Positions 36,542 through 46,748 of a stretch of DNA of 64,000 nucleotides are shown here, piece by piece (within the stretch, counting starts at the first letter, position 1; each line of letters begins with the position of its first letter). This DNA is from Paenibacillus radicis (ex Xue et al. 2023) (GTDB lineage: Bacteria; Bacillota; Bacilli; Paenibacillales; NBRC-103111). The notes under the pieces were generated by a model that did no database searches, was not told where the DNA came from, and worked only from the letters and a program-made list of their open reading frames with translations. The stretch spans positions 124,001-188,000 of the forward strand of contig NZ_JANQBD010000007.1 in the NCBI RefSeq assembly GCF_024722015.1. Direction: 5' to 3'. The translations under genes were made by a program, and so were the position numbers.

Positions 36542-38713
36542 ATGAAATCACTAGTACTTGCAGAAAAACCGAGTGTTGCCAAGGAAATAGCACGCGTGCT
36601 CGGCTGCCATCAGAAGTCAAAGCACTTTATAGAAGGACCTAAATATGTCGTCACTTGGGCTCTCGGCCATTTAGTCACGTTAGCGGAGCCCGAAGATTAT
36701 GATACAAAATATAAAACTTGGGAGCTTGAAGATCTTCCACTGCTGCCAGAACGAATGAAGCTTAAAATTATTAAAGAAACAACACCTCAATTTCGCGCCA
36801 TTTCACAGCTTGCCCAGCGAAGTGATTTAGACAAGCTGATAATCGCAACTGATGCTGGACGTGAAGGCGAGCTTGTTGCACGGTGGATTATGGAGCTGAT
36901 CCGGTGGCGCAAGCCATTCCAGCGGCTCTGGATTTCCTCACAGACGGACAAAGCCATTCTGGATGGATTTGCCAAGCTCAAGCCGGGTCGAGACTATGAT
37001 GCCTTGTACCAAGCCGCTGTGTGTCGGGCGGAAGCCGACTGGCTGATCGGTTTGAACATTACTCGTGCCCTAACCTGCAAATACAATGCTCAGCTTGCTG
37101 CCGGCAGAGTACAGACTCCTACCCTTGCCATGATGATGGAGCGCGAGAAGGAAATCAGATCATTTCAGTCGCAAGATTATTGGCTTCTCAAGGCACAATT
37201 AGGAGGCTTTCAAGCAATGTGGAGGGGCAAGCAGCAGACGGACGGTCGTTTGTTCGACAAAGCGGCTGCCGATACACTGCTTGCGAAGATTCAGGGTGCC
37301 CAAGCTAAGGTTACACAGCTGAGAGTAACGGAGAAAAGCGAGCCGCATCCACTCGTCTACGACTTGACGGAGCTGCAGAGGGATGCCAACCGCAAATATG
37401 GCTTTTCTGCCAAGCAGACATCCAATGTACTGCAAAAGCTGTATGAGCAGCACAAGCTGGTCACCTATCCAAGAACGGACTCCAGGTACCTGACCTCGGA
37501 TATGATTCCTACCTTAAAGGGACGACTGGACAGCATCAGTGTACAGCCTTATGCAGCCCTTGTTAAACCGCTGCTGCGCAAGCCTTTGTCCGTCACCAAG
37601 CGGATCGTCGACGACAGCAAGGTATCGGATCATCATGCTATCATCCCTACTGAGCAGGCACCGTTGCTTCATACTTTAAGCGCTGATGAGCGCAAGCTGT
37701 ACGACCTGATAGCTCGCAGATTTATCGCTTTGTTCTACCCCGCCTTCCGCTACGATGAAACATCCGTTACGGTTGAGCTGGCTGGAGAAAGCTTCTATGC
37801 CAAGGGCCGCGTTACGAAAGATACCGGCTGGAAGGCTGTGTACGGGCAGGATAGCTCGCCTGCTTCCAGCTTATCGGATTCGGCCGATAGCGATGCTGAC
37901 GGACAATCCGAGGATGAGCTGCACGGTACGCAAGCGCTGCCCGTTCTAAAGGTTGGAGATGTGCTTCGCGAAGCCCGCTGCAGCCTGGATAAGCGCGCAA
38001 CTAAGCCGCCGTCACGCTATACAGAAGCTGCTCTGTTGTCAGTTATGGAAAAGAATAGTCTAGGTACTCCAGCAACTCGTGCGGATATCATTGAAAAGCT
38101 GCTGTCTACCGATACTATTGAACGGAAAATGAACACACTTCAGCCAACAGGCAAAGGTGCGCAGTTAATAGAGCTTGTAGTACCCGCACTGCGTTCCCCG
38201 GAGCTAACCGCCAAGTGGGAGCAAGAGCTGGAGCGCATCTCCAAAGGCAAAGGCAGCATGAAGGATTTCATACAAGCCATCCGCGGACAAACCACCGATA
38301 TGGTACGGCTTGTGAAGCAAAGCAGCATCGAGTATAAGCCGCATAATCTGACTCATTCCAAATGTCCGGAATGCGGCAAAAACTTGCAGGAGATCAAAGG
38401 CAAACGAGGAAAAATGCTAGTTTGTATTGATCGTGAATGCAGCTACAAGCGAGCGTCTGAGCCTCAGCTGTCTAACAAACGTTGTGCTCAGTGCCATAAA
38501 AAGATGGAAATACACACAGGCAAGGCAGGTAAATACGCGCAATGCCGTCATTGTAATGTTATAGAAATGCTTACCGACGGGCCGCGGGAGGGCGGAAAAG
38601 CCGCCAAACGGAACTCTGCCCAGATGATCAAGCAATTTAGCGATAACACTACTATTGGCTCGAGCTTGGAAGAAGCATTGAAGGCAGCGCTGCAAAAACA
38701 AAAAGAGGAGTGA
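36542..38713 (+). CDS. topB: DNA topoisomerase III
   Basis: 723 residues of a type IA topoisomerase that decatenates DNA. The TOPRIM domain starts SLVLAEKPSVAKEIA and has IIATDAGREGELVAR. The catalytic Tyr is in LVTYPRTDSRYL. The C-terminus carries two Cys4 zinc ribbons (CPECGKN with CIDREC, and CAQCHKK with CRHC, about 605-690). It diverges from the cyclase gene, and the terminator begins in the last codons. Length and the TOPRIM text fit TopB rather than TopA. Confidence 0.93.
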   Translation: MKSLVLAEKPSVAKEIARVLGCHQKSKHFIEGPKYVVTWALGHLVTLAEPEDYDTKYKTWELEDLPLLPERMKLKIIKETTPQFRAISQLAQRSDLDKLIIATDAGREGELVARWIMELIRWRKPFQRLWISSQTDKAILDGFAKLKPGRDYDALYQAAVCRAEADWLIGLNITRALTCKYNAQLAAGRVQTPTLAMMMEREKEIRSFQSQDYWLLKAQLGGFQAMWRGKQQTDGRLFDKAAADTLLAKIQGAQAKVTQLRVTEKSEPHPLVYDLTELQRDANRKYGFSAKQTSNVLQKLYEQHKLVTYPRTDSRYLTSDMIPTLKGRLDSISVQPYAALVKPLLRKPLSVTKRIVDDSKVSDHHAIIPTEQAPLLHTLSADERKLYDLIARRFIALFYPAFRYDETSVTVELAGESFYAKGRVTKDTGWKAVYGQDSSPASSLSDSADSDADGQSEDELHGTQALPVLKVGDVLREARCSLDKRATKPPSRYTEAALLSVMEKNSLGTPATRADIIEKLLSTDTIERKMNTLQPTGKGAQLIELVVPALRSPELTAKWEQELERISKGKGSMKDFIQAIRGQTTDMVRLVKQSSIEYKPHNLTHSKCPECGKNLQEIKGKRGKMLVCIDRECSYKRASEPQLSNKRCAQCHKKMEIHTGKAGKYAQCRHCNVIEMLTDGPREGGKAAKRNSAQMIKQFSDNTTIGSSLEEALKAALQKQKEE

Positions 38714-38742
38714 GGCGAATTTCGCCCGCTCCTCTTTTCTTT
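38701..38742 (+). terminator. Terminator of topB overlapping its stop codon
   Basis: AAAAGAGGAG (38701-38710) pairs perfectly with CTCCTCTTTT (38729-38738). An inner GGCGAA/TTCGCC extends the stem, followed by CTTTAA. The TGA stop (38711-38713) lies inside the hairpin. Confidence 0.83.
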
Positions 38743-38810
38743 AATCTGTAGTTAACAATTGCTTCTCTCATCCTAACGTAACGGATGCTGCTGCTTATGT
38801 TAAACGTTTA

Positions 38811-39137
38811 TTAAACCTGTACCTCAGCTTTGACCGCCTGCAGCAGCCTGGATTTCACCTGAGCTTCATAGAATTGACGCAGCTGCACCTTTTCTGCTTC
38901 GGTGAATTGGTACTCACAATCACGTCCCTCATCCTGAGGGACGATTTGAAAAATTTCACCGGAACGGGTACAAACAAGCAGCGCAGTCAAATCCGTTAAA
39001 TCTGTAGGCATCAAGCTGTCCTCGGATAGCTCGAAGCTCAATTCTACATCAACCCATTGACTGTCACGCACTTCTATTGAGGCTTGTAATTGTAGAAACT
39101 TCAAATCTGCATTATGCTCTGACCCATATTGAATCAT
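38811..39137 (-). CDS. Small conserved-looking protein of unknown function
   Basis: 108 residues, acidic, no membrane segment or signal peptide. Beta-rich first half (LKFLQLQASIEV, WVDVELSFELSE) and a helical C-terminus. No family recognised. The start is ATG 39137, six bases after AGAGGT. It lies 54 bases downstream of the TIGR01777 epimerase gene on the same strand and may be co-transcribed. Confidence 0.65.
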   Translation of the reverse strand: MIQYGSEHNADLKFLQLQASIEVRDSQWVDVELSFELSEDSLMPTDLTDLTALLVCTRSGEIFQIVPQDEGRDCEYQFTEAEKVQLRQFYEAQVKSRLLQAVKAEVQV

Positions 39138-39191
39138 ACTGCTACCTCTTTTCAATCATTCTCTGCCCAAGCTTTACCGATAAGCAGTTTG

Positions 39192-40082
39192 TTATTTAAC
39201 CAAATCCTTCAAGGCGAGCTCAATAACCGGATACTTATATTGAAATTCATATTCAACCGCCAGCAGAGGCATTACCTTCTGACCATCAAGGAGCAGCGTA
39301 GATAACTCGCCAAAGATCAGCTTCATCATAAATGCAGGCACCGGTATTCGATGTGACTTTTTCATCGCTTGAGCTAAGGCTCGTCCAAACTCATCATTGG
39401 TCACCGGATGTGGGGAGGTTGCATTTATCTGCTCAATAATATCCTCATTCTCGATACAAAATTCGATCAACCTGCATAGATCTTCTATATGTATCCAGGA
39501 CATTATCTGCTTACCGCTGCCGATTCGGCCACCGATTCCAAGCTTATAGGGAGTCATCATTTTGGGAAATGCTCCCCCGTCTTTCCCCAGCACGATTCCA
39601 AGACGAAGTTTAACTACGCGGGTCTGCTGAATCTGATCCATAGCCCGCTCCCATTGCTCTACGACCCCTGATAAAAAATCCATAACATTCGGGTCGCTGT
39701 GCTCCACGAAGGAGGCCTTCTCCGAAGTACCGTATATGGAAATCCCTGATGCGTTGACAACAACAGACGGCTTGATCTGCATTCGGTCTACAATATTAGC
39801 GACTTTCCCTACCGTTTCAAGCCTTGATTGAAGAATTCTTTCCTTCGCCGCTTTTGTCCACCGCTGATTTATAGACTCTCCAGCCAAATTCACTATAGCA
39901 TGCGTGCCTTCCATCAATTTAACATCCTTCTCCAGCTCCGACCAAGTAGCATAACGAATTAATGGATGTTTCGATGCTTGACGTTGCCTAGAGATAATGA
40001 TCAGGGAATGTTTGCGTTCTAAAAAATATTGAGTCAAATGGCGACCCACAAAACCGGAACCGCCAGTAATGGCAATCTTCAT
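39192..40082 (-). CDS. TIGR01777-family NAD-dependent epimerase-like protein
   Basis: 296 residues of the SDR39U1/YfhF group. The Rossmann motif ITGGSGFVGRHL opens the protein. HAIVNLAGESINQRWTKAAKERI and WIHIEDLCRLIEFCIEN are the family's signature segments. Function is not established in bacteria; relatives have been linked to cell division in cyanobacteria and plastids. The upstream 279 bases (40083-40361) form the divergent promoter region shared with the giant kinase gene. Confidence 0.85.
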   Translation of the reverse strand: MKIAITGGSGFVGRHLTQYFLERKHSLIIISRQRQASKHPLIRYATWSELEKDVKLMEGTHAIVNLAGESINQRWTKAAKERILQSRLETVGKVANIVDRMQIKPSVVVNASGISIYGTSEKASFVEHSDPNVMDFLSGVVEQWERAMDQIQQTRVVKLRLGIVLGKDGGAFPKMMTPYKLGIGGRIGSGKQIMSWIHIEDLCRLIEFCIENEDIIEQINATSPHPVTNDEFGRALAQAMKKSHRIPVPAFMMKLIFGELSTLLLDGQKVMPLLAVEYEFQYKYPVIELALKDLVK

Positions 40083-40361
40083 CTCTGGTTCCTCACTTTC
40101 AGATTATCTCTATATATAAAAGCATTATATAACAAATTATACCCTAAACAAATCCCCTTAAAAGGACACAACAAAAAACACAACGCACGCATCGAATTAT
40201 TTCCGACAAATAACGCCTCTAAGCCGGGTTTTATTCTTTCAAATCGAACTCATTGACATGAAGAATTTGTCGTTTATTGTAACATTCTGTAAATTTATAT
40301 TGATTACTTTTCGGGTAAAAAGTAAAATGAAGGCACTAGTAATGTATCGGAGGCTACTTGC

Positions 40362-43300
40362 TTGTCATTAACATTTAACGATTTTCAATTACAGAAAATG
40401 TACGATCACGATCCTTTTACGATGTACCGAGGCATAAATCCAGCCACTCAGGAAGACTGTTGGATCAAAGCGTTAAAAGCCGATTACCCCTCGCAAGAAG
40501 AAGTTCAGTGGATAACAGCTGAATACGAGAATAGTCTGCAGCTTCATTTGGATGAGATGATTAAGCCGCTGCGCTTGGAGCCTTATAATAAGACCTTCCA
40601 CCTTTACATGGAAACTTCCAATGGGCGACCGCTCTCTCTTTTATTAGCTTCGGGTCAATTGGAAATTACACTGTTTTTACGTGTGGCCATTGCTTGCACT
40701 TCGGTTTTACTTAAACTGCATCAATCCAAAAACATTCATTTAAACATCACTTCCCATGCCTTTATCATTGAGCAGGATAAATGGATCGTGCAGCTCACCG
40801 ATTTCAATGATCTGCTGCATCTTTCAAATAGCAAGCCGTCTGCATACGAGCCAATGATGTTTCCATCTAGCCGTCTTCCCTATATGGCTCCAGAGCAAAC
40901 GGGGCGCATGAATCGGCAGGTTGATTATCGGACCGATATTTATTCTATAGGCGTTGTATTTTATGAACTGCTGACCGGCAGGCTCCCCTTTCTTTCACGG
41001 GATGTCTCCGAGCTTGTTCACCAGCATATGGCCATGGAGCCTGATGCTCCGTCGCATATCGCTTCTAACGTGCCTAAGCCGATTTCTGACATCATTATGA
41101 AATGCTTAGCCAAACAGCCTGAGCATCGCTACCAAAGCGTATTTGAACTAAGACGTGATTTGGAGGCTTGTCAAGAAGGCTTCCTTCAAGCAGGCTTCCA
41201 AGACTTCGATAGCTTGCCGGATCTGTCCCCTGCTGTCTCCGATAGCTTCCGAATTCCTGATGCAATATACGGCCGGGAAGCAGAACTGCTGGAGCTTCGC
41301 GAGGCTTACAAGAGAACCTTGCTCGGCAGTAATGAAATGGTGCTTGTGTCAGGTATGTCGGGGATTGGCAAGTCGTACCTTATTCAACAGTTTCAGAAAT
41401 CAATTCAGCGTGAGAGAGTACTGTTTATTTCCGGCAAATTCGAACAGTACAACCGAGATACTCCCTTCCAAGCTATCATTCAAGCTGGGCAGCAGCTCAT
41501 TCAGTACGTATTAACGATGCCGGAAGAAAAATTTGCGGTTTGGAAGCAGAAGCTTGCTTATGCTGTCAGCCCGAATGGTCAAGTGCTGATTGATTTGATC
41601 CCTGACATGGAGAAAATACTCGGCAAGCAGCCTCCGCTTCCAAAGCGGCCTCCAGTTGAAACGCATAATCGTTTCCTGCACACTTTGCAGCAATTTATAG
41701 ACGTTTTTGCAGTAAAAGAGCAGCCTCTTATTATTTTTATCGATGATTTACAATGGGCGGACAATTGTTCCTTACAGTTGATTCAAGATCTGGCATCACT
41801 TGCAACTTCTTCATATCTCATGTTCATTGGAGCTTATCGGGGGAATGATATTACAGATGCACACCCGCTTCGCTGGACGATTGACAAACTAGATCGAATG
41901 TCCAATATCCATTCTACTCATCTTGACCTTGAGCCGTTGAATATCAATGAAATCATCCAGATGCTTAAGGATATTCTAATGCCTGATTCTGACCTCGGGC
42001 TAGAGGAATTAGCTTCCTTAATGATTCAGAAAACGAAAGGCAATCCTTTCTTTACCAAACAATTTTTGCATTCGCTTTACGATCAGCAGCTGCTTGAATT
42101 TAATTACGAAAGCAGTCAGTGGAGCTGGAATATTAGTAAGATGAAAGAACTCCACATTACAGACGATGTAGTCGAGCTTATGCTTGATAGAATCCGCAGG
42201 CTTGCCCATCCGGTGCAGGCTTTGCTTATGCATGCTTCCTGTATCGGGAGATTATTTTCAGTCGAGCTGCTTGCTTTAACTGCTTCAATCCCACCTGAGT
42301 ATATAGAAGCTCATTTGGCTGCCGCTTTTCATGAAGGCTTGATCCTTCCGTTGAATACAGCACAATCGGGTGACAAGGCAGCATCGTACAAGTTTTTGCA
42401 TGACCGTGTACATCAAGCCGTGTATTCGCTCGTTACCAAAGATCAGAAGCAGGAGCTTCATTACCAAATTGGCAAACAAATGCTGCTGTCAATAAATCCG
42501 GATGACCATTCCGACTATTTATTCGTCATGACGAATCAACTGAATATGGGCAAAGAGCTGCTAACGCTAACACGGGAAAAAGAGCAGCTGATAGAGCTCA
42601 ACTTAAAAGCGAGTAAAAAAGCCAAAGCAAACACGGCATACGAAACTGCCTTAAAATACGCAACTCAGAGTTTACAGCTGCTGGATAAAAACAGTTGGAT
42701 TAGCCAGTATGAGTTATCTTACGCCGTTTATGCGGAGCTCGCTGAGCTGGAATATTTATGCGGACATTTTGAAGCAGCCAAGCGCTCCTTCCAACTCATC
42801 CTCAAGCAAGCATGTACCCAGTTGGAGAAAGCTGACGTCTACAATTTAATGATAGTGCTCTATACAAATCTGGGACTGCATGAGCTGGCGATGCATATAG
42901 GGCTGGAGGGATTGCACTTATTCGGAATTTCGATACCTCCGAAGGTTAACAAGGCAGCCATATTGTGGGAAATGGCAAAGGCCAGATGGAATATGACTTC
43001 CAAAAAGCCAGAGCAGCTGTTCGATCTGCCTCCAATGACGGATCATGTTCAGCGTGCCGTAATGAAGCTTATGGTTAACCTGATCCCGCCAACCTATTAT
43101 TTAGATTCAAATTTGTATGTATTTTTAATGCTCAAAATGTTTAATTATTCGCTGCGCAACGGTAATTCAGAAGGTTCCGCCCTCTCCTATTCAACCTACG
43201 GCGTTATTACCAGCTCCATTATGGGCAATCTCAATGTCGGTGTACAATACGGTGAAGTCGGACTTCGGTTGAGCGATGCCTATGATTGGCTGCCAATAAA

Positions 43301-45467
43301 AAGCAAAGTGTATTTTGGCCACGGAGCATTCACGAGCAACATAAAGCAGCATATTAAAACCCAAATTGATTACTTGAAGCAAGCCCATCTATTCGGGGTA
43401 GAGGGCGGAGATTTTGTATATGCCGGCTATTCCATTACGTTCAGCTTCTTCCTGCGGCTGTTCAAGGGTGATGTTTTGCGTGATGTTTATGAGGAATCGG
43501 ATACATATCAACCTTTTGTCCAACGTTCACAGGATAAGGATACGATGTATATTTTAATGGTCCTGCAAAGGTTTATGCTATTTATGAATGAGGATCCTCT
43601 CTCACCTCAGCCTTTGTTCATGGATAAATCCAATTTATTCATCAACCAAGATGAGCTGCAGCAGCTGCAAAGCTTCAGTAATAAAGCTCCTATACATACT
43701 TACTACGCTCTTCAGCTAATGAGTTGTTATTTACTGGACAGTCTTGAGGAAGCCAAAGCAATTATGGAAGCCGCCGAGGAAACTTTGCAAGCCGTATTCG
43801 GTCTTATTCATGTTCATCTTCATTACTTCATGAGTTCGCTTGTTATGACCGCCCTCTATTCTGCTGCAAGCAAATCTGACCAAAGGCTGTACGATAAAAA
43901 GCTGAGCAAATATTTGAAGCTTATGAAAAAGTGGGCCGATCACTCGCCAGAAAACTTTTTACATCTCAAACTACTGATGGAGGCCGAGATAAATCGAATC
44001 TATGGGAATCATCTATTAGCGGCTGAACAATATGAGCAGGCCATTTTTCACGCAAATAAACAAGGCTTTGTTCAACATGAAGCTGTTGCCAATGAATGCG
44101 CCGCGAAGTTTTACATGCAAACCGGCAAGTTAAAAATAGCCAAGACATATTGGCATGAAGCTAAAGCGTTGTACACTCAATGGGGAGCTCTAAGAAAAGT
44201 CGCTCATTTAGAGGAAATGCATCCTTATCTGATTAGCAGAAATCCTGCGGATCAAGCAGTTATCGATGTTTCTACAATGGCTAAAGCTTCTCATGCTCTT
44301 TCCAATGAAGCGGTGTTTCATAAGCTGCTGGAAAGCTTTATGAGCATCGTGATCGAGAATGCAGGCGCGGAAAAGGGGCTTTTGCTTTTGATGCGGGAAC
44401 AAGGTATGTATATCGAGGTGGAGAAAATTCCGGGCCAGGCCTGTAGAGCCTTACAATCGATTTCTTTGGATGGGTATAATCAAGCAGCTATTACCGCTAT
44501 ACAGTATGCTGTTCGCACCGAGCAAACCGTTCTGCTCAACGACGCCGCTAGCTCCGACATGTTTAGCAAGGACGACTATATCCAGCGTTGCCACCCTAAA
44601 TCACTATTAATTGTACCCATTATGAAGTTGGGGAAAATGGTCGGTCTTCTTTATTTAGAAAACAATTTGGCCAGCCATGTTTTTCACGAGCAGCGCTTGG
44701 ATACGTTGAAGCTGTTGACGGCTGAAATTGCCGTAACGATTGAAAATGCAAAGCTGTACTCCAATTTGGAATACAAGGATTACAAGCTTCAGCTTCTGGA
44801 GGAGCAGGAGAAAAATATTCGATTGCAGCTTGATGAGAAGGAGCAGTGGGTTCAATCTTCCGAAGCCACTATGCTGAATATTCGAAAGTCTCAGCACGAG
44901 CTTATCAATAATGTGCAAACCATCCATGCATTATTAATGATGAACAAATACGACATGGCAAAGGATTATATCTCGGTATGGTGCAAAGAGATCGTTCAGC
45001 AGTCTGTTGTAAACTCTATCAAATTTCCGGTTTTAGGTGTCGTCTTGAACAATATTAGCCTATCCTGCATATCCAATAAAATCGATCTTCAGGTCAATGG
45101 CCATCTGGAGTGTACATTTGAGAGCTTAACGCTGCCCATCAGCTATTTTTCAAGCATTATGCATAATTTGCTTAAAAATGCTGTGGAAGCCATTCCTCAG
45201 GAGGACCTCTTAAGAACGGTGAGGCTGACAATAGAAGAGCAGAATCACACTTATATGCTCTCTGTGTTCAACTCAGGGTCAATTGTTAAAGAGGAGGATC
45301 TTAGTCATATATTTGACAAAGGCTTCTCCACCAAGCCGGGCGCTACCAACTCTGGATTGGGCTTGCATATCGCACAAAATTATTTGCTTCATTATGAGGG
45401 CTCCATTGAGTGTCATTCCGTAGAAGGCTCCGGTACAACATTTACGGTTCATTTCAAGAAAAAGTAA
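40362..45467 (+). CDS. Giant hybrid signalling protein: pseudokinase, AAA-type ATPase, helical repeats, GAF, SpoOB-like histidine kinase
   Basis: 1701 residues. Order: Ser/Thr kinase-like domain (about 8-270), ATPase of AAA_16 type (300-570; Walker A GMSGIGKS at 331-338, Walker B IIFIDDLQWAD), TPR-like helical repeats (about 570-1300), GAF domain (1320-1470), coiled coil, and a histidine kinase with SQHELINN (His 1512). N-box LLKNAVEA and GLGLHIA complete the HATPase. The kinase lobe keeps a lysine (K36) and APE (176-178), but HRD is HLN (126-128) and DFG is DFN (147-149), so it should not phosphorylate. Start TTG lies eight bases after CGGAGG. No cognate regulator adjoins it. Confidence 0.87.
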   Translation: MSLTFNDFQLQKMYDHDPFTMYRGINPATQEDCWIKALKADYPSQEEVQWITAEYENSLQLHLDEMIKPLRLEPYNKTFHLYMETSNGRPLSLLLASGQLEITLFLRVAIACTSVLLKLHQSKNIHLNITSHAFIIEQDKWIVQLTDFNDLLHLSNSKPSAYEPMMFPSSRLPYMAPEQTGRMNRQVDYRTDIYSIGVVFYELLTGRLPFLSRDVSELVHQHMAMEPDAPSHIASNVPKPISDIIMKCLAKQPEHRYQSVFELRRDLEACQEGFLQAGFQDFDSLPDLSPAVSDSFRIPDAIYGREAELLELREAYKRTLLGSNEMVLVSGMSGIGKSYLIQQFQKSIQRERVLFISGKFEQYNRDTPFQAIIQAGQQLIQYVLTMPEEKFAVWKQKLAYAVSPNGQVLIDLIPDMEKILGKQPPLPKRPPVETHNRFLHTLQQFIDVFAVKEQPLIIFIDDLQWADNCSLQLIQDLASLATSSYLMFIGAYRGNDITDAHPLRWTIDKLDRMSNIHSTHLDLEPLNINEIIQMLKDILMPDSDLGLEELASLMIQKTKGNPFFTKQFLHSLYDQQLLEFNYESSQWSWNISKMKELHITDDVVELMLDRIRRLAHPVQALLMHASCIGRLFSVELLALTASIPPEYIEAHLAAAFHEGLILPLNTAQSGDKAASYKFLHDRVHQAVYSLVTKDQKQELHYQIGKQMLLSINPDDHSDYLFVMTNQLNMGKELLTLTREKEQLIELNLKASKKAKANTAYETALKYATQSLQLLDKNSWISQYELSYAVYAELAELEYLCGHFEAAKRSFQLILKQACTQLEKADVYNLMIVLYTNLGLHELAMHIGLEGLHLFGISIPPKVNKAAILWEMAKARWNMTSKKPEQLFDLPPMTDHVQRAVMKLMVNLIPPTYYLDSNLYVFLMLKMFNYSLRNGNSEGSALSYSTYGVITSSIMGNLNVGVQYGEVGLRLSDAYDWLPIKSKVYFGHGAFTSNIKQHIKTQIDYLKQAHLFGVEGGDFVYAGYSITFSFFLRLFKGDVLRDVYEESDTYQPFVQRSQDKDTMYILMVLQRFMLFMNEDPLSPQPLFMDKSNLFINQDELQQLQSFSNKAPIHTYYALQLMSCYLLDSLEEAKAIMEAAEETLQAVFGLIHVHLHYFMSSLVMTALYSAASKSDQRLYDKKLSKYLKLMKKWADHSPENFLHLKLLMEAEINRIYGNHLLAAEQYEQAIFHANKQGFVQHEAVANECAAKFYMQTGKLKIAKTYWHEAKALYTQWGALRKVAHLEEMHPYLISRNPADQAVIDVSTMAKASHALSNEAVFHKLLESFMSIVIENAGAEKGLLLLMREQGMYIEVEKIPGQACRALQSISLDGYNQAAITAIQYAVRTEQTVLLNDAASSDMFSKDDYIQRCHPKSLLIVPIMKLGKMVGLLYLENNLASHVFHEQRLDTLKLLTAEIAVTIENAKLYSNLEYKDYKLQLLEEQEKNIRLQLDEKEQWVQSSEATMLNIRKSQHELINNVQTIHALLMMNKYDMAKDYISVWCKEIVQQSVVNSIKFPVLGVVLNNISLSCISNKIDLQVNGHLECTFESLTLPISYFSSIMHNLLKNAVEAIPQEDLLRTVRLTIEEQNHTYMLSVFNSGSIVKEEDLSHIFDKGFSTKPGATNSGLGLHIAQNYLLHYEGSIECHSVEGSGTTFTVHFKKK

Positions 45468-45478
45468 TCGGAGGTAGT

Positions 45479-45520
45479 TAAAAAAGCCTTAAGCCCTTGA
45501 TTTCCAAGGCCTTAAGGCTT
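45479..45520 (-). terminator. Terminator between the giant kinase and esterase genes
   Basis: AAGCCTTAAG (45484-45493) pairs perfectly with CTTAAGGCTT (45511-45520), extended by CCTTG/CAAGG. The minus strand continues with six T, so it serves the esterase operon; on the plus strand the T tract is weak. Confidence 0.82.
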
Positions 45521-45560
45521 ATTCTGCCCCGCCACAACGATAATAGCAGGACTTCCAATT

Positions 45561-46361
45561 TCACTTATCTTGTGAAGCAAAATAATCTTCGATAAAGCTT
45601 AACGCATCCGGCAAGTGCTCCGTCCAATATTTCCAGTTATGCTCACCAGGAAATTGCTGATACCTGTGCGCATATCCGATCTGATTGAGATGCTCATGAT
45701 AATCTGCATTGGTGTTGTACAGAAAATCCTCTGTCCCACAGTCAAAATACAAGGCTGGTCTCTGTTCGTCCATAACCCGTTTACTCGCGCATACTTGCAA
45801 ATCATACTCTTGTGCATAGGGTCCTTGCAGAGGCCCTATCATCCTCGCTACGTCGCTGCGGGAAAATCTCTCAGCAACATAAGCTGTTGATGTCAGTGCA
45901 CCGGATAAGCTGGCAGCCGCGCCGAACAAACCAGGGTTGCGTAAAGACAGCGAGAAGGCACCGAATCCTCCCATAGAGAGGCCGCATACAGCACGCGAAT
46001 GAGCCGCCTTGATAGTTCGATAATGCTTGTCGATATCCGGTATCAGATCATAAATGAAATATTGCTCAAAGTTACCGGTTCCATCGTACCAATCCATATA
46101 AAACGTACCTAGACCGTATTCGCCATCATTTGGCATAACCACAATACTTTTGCGAAGCTGACTTGTGGATATCATCCGGTCCAAAGTCTGTTCTGCGTTT
46201 CCCTTAAGCAGCCAATGTGATTCACTGCCATACATGCCGTGCAGCAAATAAATAACAGGATAACATTGATCCGTATCTTCATAGCCTTCCGGCAAATAGA
46301 CGAAACATGATTTACGCGCAAACAATGCCCCGGAGAAAAAGGGATGCGGCCGGACAGTCAT
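45561..46361 (-). CDS. Esterase family protein (alpha/beta hydrolase, EstA/esterase D-like)
   Basis: 266 residues. The nucleophile elbow is CGLSMGGFGAFS (Ser), with the acid in YFDCGTEDFLYN and the His in PGEHNWKYW. YPVIYLLHGMYGSESHW marks the oxyanion region. Relatives include S-formylglutathione hydrolases and acetyl xylan or feruloyl esterases; there is no signal peptide. Its SD AAGGAG overlaps the stop of the bacilliredoxin gene, so the two are coupled. Confidence 0.85.
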   Translation of the reverse strand: MTVRPHPFFSGALFARKSCFVYLPEGYEDTDQCYPVIYLLHGMYGSESHWLLKGNAEQTLDRMISTSQLRKSIVVMPNDGEYGLGTFYMDWYDGTGNFEQYFIYDLIPDIDKHYRTIKAAHSRAVCGLSMGGFGAFSLSLRNPGLFGAAASLSGALTSTAYVAERFSRSDVARMIGPLQGPYAQEYDLQVCASKRVMDEQRPALYFDCGTEDFLYNTNADYHEHLNQIGYAHRYQQFPGEHNWKYWTEHLPDALSFIEDYFASQDK

Positions 46362-46373
46362 AAGAAGCTCCTT

Positions 46374-46715
46374 CTAGTCAAGCACGGCAGTAATATGAGC
46401 CCGTGTAACTGACCAGTGAGATGTATTCCAGACAGCTTCTTTGTTCTTGACATACAATATTTGTGGGGAAGCGTGCTTGACACCTGTATCCTCGGCAATC
46501 TGGTTAGAAACCGGACGGGATTCGATGACCTTGACCAATACGTATTCAACGCCTGTATTCGGTTCCTTTTGCAAATAGCTTTCAAATTCATCCAGAGCAT
46601 TCGAGCTTACAGGGCAAGTAGTGCTGTGCTTAAGAACGACAACCGGCTTTTGTGTGCTTCCTTCAAACAGTTCATTCCATTCATCCTGGCTTGTAATTTC
46701 TTTCCATTGAGTCAT
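46374..46715 (-). CDS. brxC: Monothiol bacilliredoxin BrxC (YtxJ family)
   Basis: 113 residues with the thioredoxin-like fold. The active site is STTCPVSSNALDEF, the single-Cys TCPxS motif of YtxJ/BrxC. The family removes bacillithiol from mixed disulfides during thiol stress, which implies a bacillithiol-producing host. GVKHASPQILYVKN is the cis-Pro segment. The start is ATG 46715, seven bases after GGAGGG; a TTG 15 bases upstream is not needed. Middle gene of a three-gene unit (metallophosphoesterase, this, esterase). Confidence 0.9.
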   Translation of the reverse strand: MTQWKEITSQDEWNELFEGSTQKPVVVLKHSTTCPVSSNALDEFESYLQKEPNTGVEYVLVKVIESRPVSNQIAEDTGVKHASPQILYVKNKEAVWNTSHWSVTRAHITAVLD

Positions 46716-46748
46716 TGGTATTCCCTCCATTAGTTGAAATGCATGTCT

